DNA of 35,842 bases from positions 1 to 35,842 of the forward strand of contig CAJLRE010000013.1 of assembly GCA_905208975.1 (NCBI GenBank). The letters are read 5' to 3'. Source of the DNA: an uncultured Collinsella sp. GTDB taxonomy: Bacteria; Actinomycetota; Coriobacteriia; Coriobacteriales; Coriobacteriaceae. The position numbers and the translations under genes are program-made. Below are positions 31,886-35,842 of this stretch, piece by piece. The notes below the pieces were generated by a model that had not been told where the DNA came from, searched no databases, and worked only from the letters and a program-made list of their open reading frames with translations. The first letter of the stretch is position 1, and every line of letters starts with the position of its first letter.

Positions 31886-31923
31886 GAGCGCAGTGACCTG
31901 TCTTAAGGTAGCTGCGCTCTTTT
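31886..31923 (+). terminator. Hairpin between ptsH and ptsI, possible partial terminator
   Basis: GAGCGCAG (31886-31893) pairs with CTGCGCTC (31912-31919), followed by TTTT. An inner ACCT/AGGT extends the stem. It could lower ptsI expression relative to ptsH. Confidence 0.75.
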
Positions 31924-31975
31924 GTCATGGATATGGCAAAACGCTTTATCACATGACACGGAGAGAGGAATGGGA

Positions 31976-33679
31976 ATGTATCAGGGAGTCAACGCTTCCG
32001 AGGGCATCGGTATCGGCACCGTCATGGTCGCCGTCGATCCCGACTTGACGTTTGAGCCGCACGAGGTTGCTGATTCGGCAGCAGAGAAGGAGCGCTATCA
32101 GACCGCTCTTTCGGTCTTCTGCGAGAAGACCCAGGCTCAGGCCGACCACATGAAGGAGACGGTGGGCGAGGCCGAGGCCGAGATCATGAGCGGACACATT
32201 GTCCTGGCTCAGGATCCGGGCATGACCGACGCCATCAACGCCGCCATTGACGGCGGCACCTGCGCCGAGCAGGCGCTCATGGACACCTCGACCATGTTCG
32301 AGAACATGTTCCTGTCCATGGATGATGAGATGTTCCGTCTGCGCGCGGCCGACATCGCCGACATCCGCACCGGTATTCTGGCCGAGCTGCTGGGCAAGGA
32401 GGTCGTCGACCTCTCCGTCCTGCCCGAGAACACCGTCGTTGTCGTGCACGACCTCACGCCGTCCATGACCGCCACGATCGATAAGGCTCACGTTGCCGGT
32501 ATCGTCACCGAGACCGGCGGCCGCACGTCGCACTCTGCGATTATCGCGCGCGCCCTCGAGATCCCGGCTGTCCTTTCGGTTTCCAACAGCTGCACCGCGC
32601 TGCGCAACGGCATGACTGTCGTCGTCGACGGTGGCAAGGGTATCGTCGAGGCCGATCCCGACGAGGAGACGCTCGCTGCCTACACCGCCAAGGCCGAGGC
32701 CTTCGCTGCCGAGAAGGCAGCCCTCGAGGCCTTCCGCGGCAAGCCGTCCGTGACTGCCGATGGCATCAAGAAGATCATCGCCTGCAACATCGGCAACCCC
32801 GATGACGTGCCCAACGCGCTCGATCACGACGCCGAGGCTATCGGCCTGTTCCGTTCCGAGTTCCTGTTCATGGACTCTGCTGAGCTTCCTTCCGAGGAGG
32901 AGCAGTTCAACGCCTACCGTAAGGTCGCCAGCGCGCTCAAGGGCGCTCCGGTCATCATCCGCACGCTCGATGTGGGTGGCGACAAGGAGATTCCGTACCT
33001 GCACATGGTCAAGGAAGAGAACCCCTTCATGGGCTTCCGCGCCGTGCGTTACTGCCTGGCCAACCCCGACCAGTACAAGGTCCAGCTCCGCGCCCTGCTG
33101 CGCGCCAGCGCCTTCGGTGACGTCAAGATCATGATCCCGCTCGTCACCTGCGTCGAGGAAGTCTTGGCTGTTAAGGAGCTTGTCGAGCAGTGCAAGACCG
33201 AGCTGACCGAAGAGGGCCGCAAGTTCAACGAGAACATCGAGGTCGGCATTATGGTCGAGACGCCTGCCGCCTCGCTGCTCGCTGACCGCCTGGCCGAGGT
33301 CGCCGACTTCTTCTCCATCGGCACCAACGACCTGATCGGCTACACCATGTGTGCCGACCGTGGCAACGACACCATCTCCAACCTGTACCAGGTTTACTAT
33401 CCCGCCGTGCTTCGCTCGCTCAAGAACATCATCGAGAGCGGCGTGAAGGCCGGCATCATGGTCGGTATGTGCGGCGAGGCCGCTGCCGATCCGTTGCTCG
33501 AGCCGCTGCTGATCAGCTGGGGCCTGGAGGAGTTCTCGATGAGCGCTCCGTCCATCCTGCGCGCCCGCAAGACCATCAGCCAGTGGACCAAGGCCGAGTG
33601 CGACGAGCTCGCCGAGAAGGCGCTCGCCTGCAACACCGCTGCCGAGGTCAAGGCACTGCTCGAGTCCGCAGCTCGCTAA
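31976..33679 (+). CDS. ptsI: PTS enzyme I (phosphoenolpyruvate--protein phosphotransferase)
   Basis: A 567-residue cytosolic enzyme that takes phosphate from PEP and passes it to HPr. The phospho-histidine is His186 in GGRTSHSAII. The PEP-binding barrel carries FRSEFLFM, RTLDVGGDKE, FSIGTNDL and the catalytic Cys499 in VGMCGEAA. ATG 31976 (MYQGVNASEGIGIG) is preferred because GAGAGG is 7 nt upstream; ATG 31970 is too close to it. It follows ptsH and probably shares transcription with the first kinase gene. Confidence 0.97.
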   Translation: MYQGVNASEGIGIGTVMVAVDPDLTFEPHEVADSAAEKERYQTALSVFCEKTQAQADHMKETVGEAEAEIMSGHIVLAQDPGMTDAINAAIDGGTCAEQALMDTSTMFENMFLSMDDEMFRLRAADIADIRTGILAELLGKEVVDLSVLPENTVVVVHDLTPSMTATIDKAHVAGIVTETGGRTSHSAIIARALEIPAVLSVSNSCTALRNGMTVVVDGGKGIVEADPDEETLAAYTAKAEAFAAEKAALEAFRGKPSVTADGIKKIIACNIGNPDDVPNALDHDAEAIGLFRSEFLFMDSAELPSEEEQFNAYRKVASALKGAPVIIRTLDVGGDKEIPYLHMVKEENPFMGFRAVRYCLANPDQYKVQLRALLRASAFGDVKIMIPLVTCVEEVLAVKELVEQCKTELTEEGRKFNENIEVGIMVETPAASLLADRLAEVADFFSIGTNDLIGYTMCADRGNDTISNLYQVYYPAVLRSLKNIIESGVKAGIMVGMCGEAAADPLLEPLLISWGLEEFSMSAPSILRARKTISQWTKAECDELAEKALACNTAAEVKALLESAAR

Positions 33680-33696
33680 TTTGGTATCAGAGGTAA

Positions 33697-33726
33697 CCGC
33701 GTGGTTGGAATGGGCCGGCCACGCGG
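33697..33726 (+). other. Hairpin between ptsI and the first kinase gene
   Basis: CCGCGTGG (33697-33704) pairs with CCACGCGG (33719-33726), 14-nt loop, no T-run. Just after it TACAG and CTGTA flank the ribosome-binding GGGGG. It may be a processing or attenuation site. Confidence 0.45.
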
Positions 33727-33753
33727 CCCTCACATATACAGGGGGTACTGTAA

Positions 33754-34686
33754 ATGTTCTACACGCTAACCGCTAACCCGGCTGTCGACATGACGGTTTC
33801 GAGCTCTCCGCTCGAGCCCGACGAGAACGTCCGCACCGGCTCGGCCAGCTACACGGCTAACGGCAAGGGCCTCGACGTGTCCTTCGCCTTTAAGAAGATG
33901 GGCGTCGACACCGTCGCGCTCGGTTTCTTCGCCGGCTTCACGGGCAAGTTCATCGTCGAGGAGGTCATGAACCTGGGTTGCCTCTGCCGCCCGGTCTGGA
34001 CCGACGGTATCACGCGCATCAACACCTACGTCAACGATGGCCAGCACGAGTACGGCATCCTGAACCCCGGTGCTCCGATCACGCCGCAGCATCAGGAGGA
34101 GCTCTACAACATCCTGGACACCGCGGGCGACCTTGAGTGCCTGATCGTCTCCGGCTCCGTGCCTCCCAAAGCTACGCCCGACTTCCTGGCTCAGGTCATG
34201 GAGCACGCTCAGGCCCGTGGCGCCGACGTCGTCCTGGACCTGTCCTCCGACAAGCTCAAGGAGCTCGCTCACAAGAAGCCGCTGCTCATTAAGCCGAACC
34301 ATCACGAGATGAAGGCTATCTTCGGCGTGCCGGTCGACACCGACGACGAGGTCCGCGTTGCCATGAAGCTGGCTCACGAGGCCGGCGTCCAGAACGTGCT
34401 GCTCACCCGTGGTAGCCGCGGTGACGCTTACTTCTCCAACGGCGAGGACATCTGGTATGCCAAGCGTGAGTTCAACATCAAGCTTGTCTCTTCCGTCTGC
34501 GCCGGCGACTGCACCCTCGCTGCGTTCCTGCACAAGTGGTACAGGGATCGCGACAACGTCGAGGAGGCCATGAAGCTCGCTATGGCCACCGGCGCCAACG
34601 TTGCTGAGTCCGTCGGCATCGGCGACTTTGGTCACGTCGACGAGTACAGCAAGCGCGTTGCCGTTCGCAAGCTCGATCGCAAGTAA
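33754..34686 (+). CDS. PfkB-family kinase, 1-phosphofructokinase-like (diverged copy)
   Basis: A 310-residue sugar-phosphate kinase of the FruK/LacC branch of the PfkB family. LTANPAVD begins the substrate lid, and the catalytic base is Asp252 in CAGD. It is about half identical to the next gene by eye. Two usual motifs differ: NGKGLD (36-41) has Asp where the family has Asn (GKGxN), and RGSRGD (219-224) replaces LGxxGA at the ATP site. CAGD replaces GAGD, as in the second copy. Either altered specificity or reduced activity is possible. It lies 74 nt after ptsI and is followed by a strong terminator. Confidence 0.87.
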   Translation: MFYTLTANPAVDMTVSSSPLEPDENVRTGSASYTANGKGLDVSFAFKKMGVDTVALGFFAGFTGKFIVEEVMNLGCLCRPVWTDGITRINTYVNDGQHEYGILNPGAPITPQHQEELYNILDTAGDLECLIVSGSVPPKATPDFLAQVMEHAQARGADVVLDLSSDKLKELAHKKPLLIKPNHHEMKAIFGVPVDTDDEVRVAMKLAHEAGVQNVLLTRGSRGDAYFSNGEDIWYAKREFNIKLVSSVCAGDCTLAAFLHKWYRDRDNVEEAMKLAMATGANVAESVGIGDFGHVDEYSKRVAVRKLDRK

Positions 34687-34713
34687 GCGAAACACGACAA
34701 ACTCGTGCGCATA

Positions 34714-34747
34714 CGGCGTCCCGGTTTCGACCGGGGCGCCGTTTTTT
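34714..34747 (+). terminator. Terminator of the ptsH-ptsI-kinase unit
   Basis: CGGCGTCCCGGT (34714-34725) pairs with ACCGGGGCGCCG (34730-34741), loop TTCG, tail TTTTTT (34742-34747). TTTTGTCCCAC overlaps the tail (34744-34754). Confidence 0.93.
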
Positions 34748-34829
34748 GTCCCACTCGAACCTCGGAGCCGCGCTTCACGCGTTCCACACCGTTCACCGAG
34801 TTGTTGTAGCCTTTTGCCGAAGCGTGGAA

Positions 34830-34861
34830 TATACTTTCATTAACACGTTGCTTCGTGAAAG
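34830..34861 (+). promoter_or_regulatory. Promoter and possible operator of the second kinase gene
   Basis: TATACT (34830-34835) is the -10 candidate. CTTTCA (34834-34839) overlaps it and TGAAAG (34856-34861) overlaps the ribosome-binding site, the same half-sites as before fruA. The -35 region is unclear. Confidence 0.4.
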
Positions 34862-34869
34862 GAACATTC

Positions 34870-35802
34870 ATGATTTACACGCTTACTGCAAATCCCGCTA
34901 TTGACTACAACATCTCCTGCGATGGCTTGTCCGCCAACACCGTTACCCGCACCCGTAACGCTGTCTACACCCCCAACGGCAAGGGTCTCAACGTTTCGTT
35001 TACGCTCGACCACTACGGCGTCGACACCACGATCCTGGGCTTCTTCGCCGGCTTCTCGGGTGAGTATATCGTTAAGGGCGCCGAGGCCCTGGGCGTGCCC
35101 GTCAAGCCCGTGTGGACTGACGGCATCACGCGTGTCAACGTGTTCCTCAATGCCGGTCCCGACACCGAGTACAACATGGTCAACGCCGGTGCCGCCATCA
35201 ACGAGGCCAACGAGCAGGAGATGTTTGAGCTGATCGATTCGCTCGAGGACATGACCTGCCTGGTCATTAGCGGCTCGCTGCCCCCCAACACCTCTGAGGG
35301 CTTCCTGGCCGAGGTGCTTCGCCGCGTTAAGGCAAAGGGCGCCGAGTTCGTGCTCGATATTTCGAGCCATCAGTTGGCCGACCTCATTGCTATGGAGCCG
35401 CTCCTCATTAAGCCTAACGACGACGAGCTGCTCGACATCTTTGGCATTAAGGTGAGCGGCGGCGACGATGAGTCCGTCAAGGCTGCCATGGCCGAGCTGC
35501 ATGCCAAGGGCGCCAAGAACGTGCTGTTGACCCTGGGTGGCGCCGGCGCGTACTTCTCCAACGGCGAGCACATCTGGTTTGCCAACCGTACCTTTGAGGT
35601 CAAGCTGCTGTCGACCGTTTGCGCCGGTGACTCTTCGCTGGCCGCCTTCCTGTCCGTGTGGCACGACGCTCCCGAGCGCGTCGAGGACGCCCTGCGCCTC
35701 TCGATGGCCACCGGCGCCAACGTGGTCGAGTGCCCGGGTCTGGGCGATTTTGCCAAGGTCGATGAGTATCAGAAGGGTATTGCAATTCGTCAGGTTTGCT
35801 AG
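34870..35802 (+). CDS. fruK: 1-phosphofructokinase (PfkB family)
   Basis: A 310-residue cytosolic kinase expected to convert fructose 1-phosphate to fructose 1,6-bisphosphate with ATP. The family motifs are closer to consensus than in the preceding copy: NGKGLN (36-41), TLGGAGA at the ATP site (221-227), and CAGD with catalytic Asp254. GAAAGGA lies upstream of ATG 34870. It has its own promoter region, separated from the first copy by a terminator. The window ends 40 nt after the stop; nothing can be said of the next gene. Confidence 0.9.
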   Translation: MIYTLTANPAIDYNISCDGLSANTVTRTRNAVYTPNGKGLNVSFTLDHYGVDTTILGFFAGFSGEYIVKGAEALGVPVKPVWTDGITRVNVFLNAGPDTEYNMVNAGAAINEANEQEMFELIDSLEDMTCLVISGSLPPNTSEGFLAEVLRRVKAKGAEFVLDISSHQLADLIAMEPLLIKPNDDELLDIFGIKVSGGDDESVKAAMAELHAKGAKNVLLTLGGAGAYFSNGEHIWFANRTFEVKLLSTVCAGDSSLAAFLSVWHDAPERVEDALRLSMATGANVVECPGLGDFAKVDEYQKGIAIRQVC

Positions 35803-35842
35803 TTCCGGCACCTTGCCTGAATAGTTCAATTATTTCGCATCC

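Noticed and set aside
1..35842. tRNA, rRNA, CRISPR, prophage or IS elements
   Set aside because: No cloverleaf with a T-arm consensus, no rRNA-like stretch, no regularly spaced repeats and no integrase or transposase frame was found by reading both strands.

Overview
The window reads as a chromosomal segment of a high-GC actinobacterium of the class Coriobacteriia, most like Collinsella. That is an inference from three things: GC-rich codon use, a fermentative gene set (complete fructose PTS, iron alcohol dehydrogenase), and a Firmicutes-like gene order (lspA-rluD, asp23-nusB-xseB-tlyA-nadK-recN) in a high-GC genome. No rRNA, tRNA, CRISPR array, phage gene or transposase was seen. Almost all coding sequence is on the plus strand; the exceptions are the iron alcohol dehydrogenase, one small membrane protein and an RpiR-type regulator.

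Layout. 1-1312: a minus-strand iron-containing alcohol dehydrogenase followed by three stacked terminators. 1434-6454: ileS behind a complete isoleucine T-box leader, a large hairpin pair, then lspA and a RluA-family pseudouridine synthase. 6537-11025: a membrane glycosyltransferase, a short prepilin-peptidase-like protein, a dGTPase-like HD protein and rarA. 11126-14285: a tightly packed operon of a DUF948 protein, an RsbW-like protein without ATP-binding boxes, a SigB/SigF-type sigma factor and an AI-2E family permease. A small membrane protein gene lies convergent to it. 14728-21363: alaS, ruvX, mltG, a YqeG-type phosphatase, aroK and a degenerate AroB homologue, mostly overlapping. 21496-27883: pepP, then efp, asp23, nusB, xseB, tlyA, nadK and recN. 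27942-35802: an rpiR regulator divergent from a fructose/hexose PTS cluster, fruA (IIB-IIC-IIA), ptsH, ptsI and two tandem PfkB kinases.

How the genes work together. The right end is a self-contained sugar phosphorelay: PEP to EI to HPr to the IIA/IIB domains of FruA, with 1-phosphofructokinase-like enzymes downstream and an RpiR/SIS regulator that probably senses a phosphosugar. CTTTCA/TGAAAG half-sites recur in front of fruA and the second kinase. The centre holds housekeeping genes for translation (ileS, alaS, efp, tlyA, nusB), DNA maintenance (rarA, ruvX, recN, xseB) and the envelope (lspA, mltG).

The points that most deserve a second look are: the AroB homologue that has lost the metal and NAD motifs of dehydroquinate synthase; the sigma-factor operon whose RsbW-like protein lacks the residues needed to bind ATP; two long inverted repeats (34-nt and 31-nt arms) between fruA and ptsH; dispersed terminator-like repeats carrying GGGGACAGGCACCTTT; and the diverged first copy of the tandem kinases.
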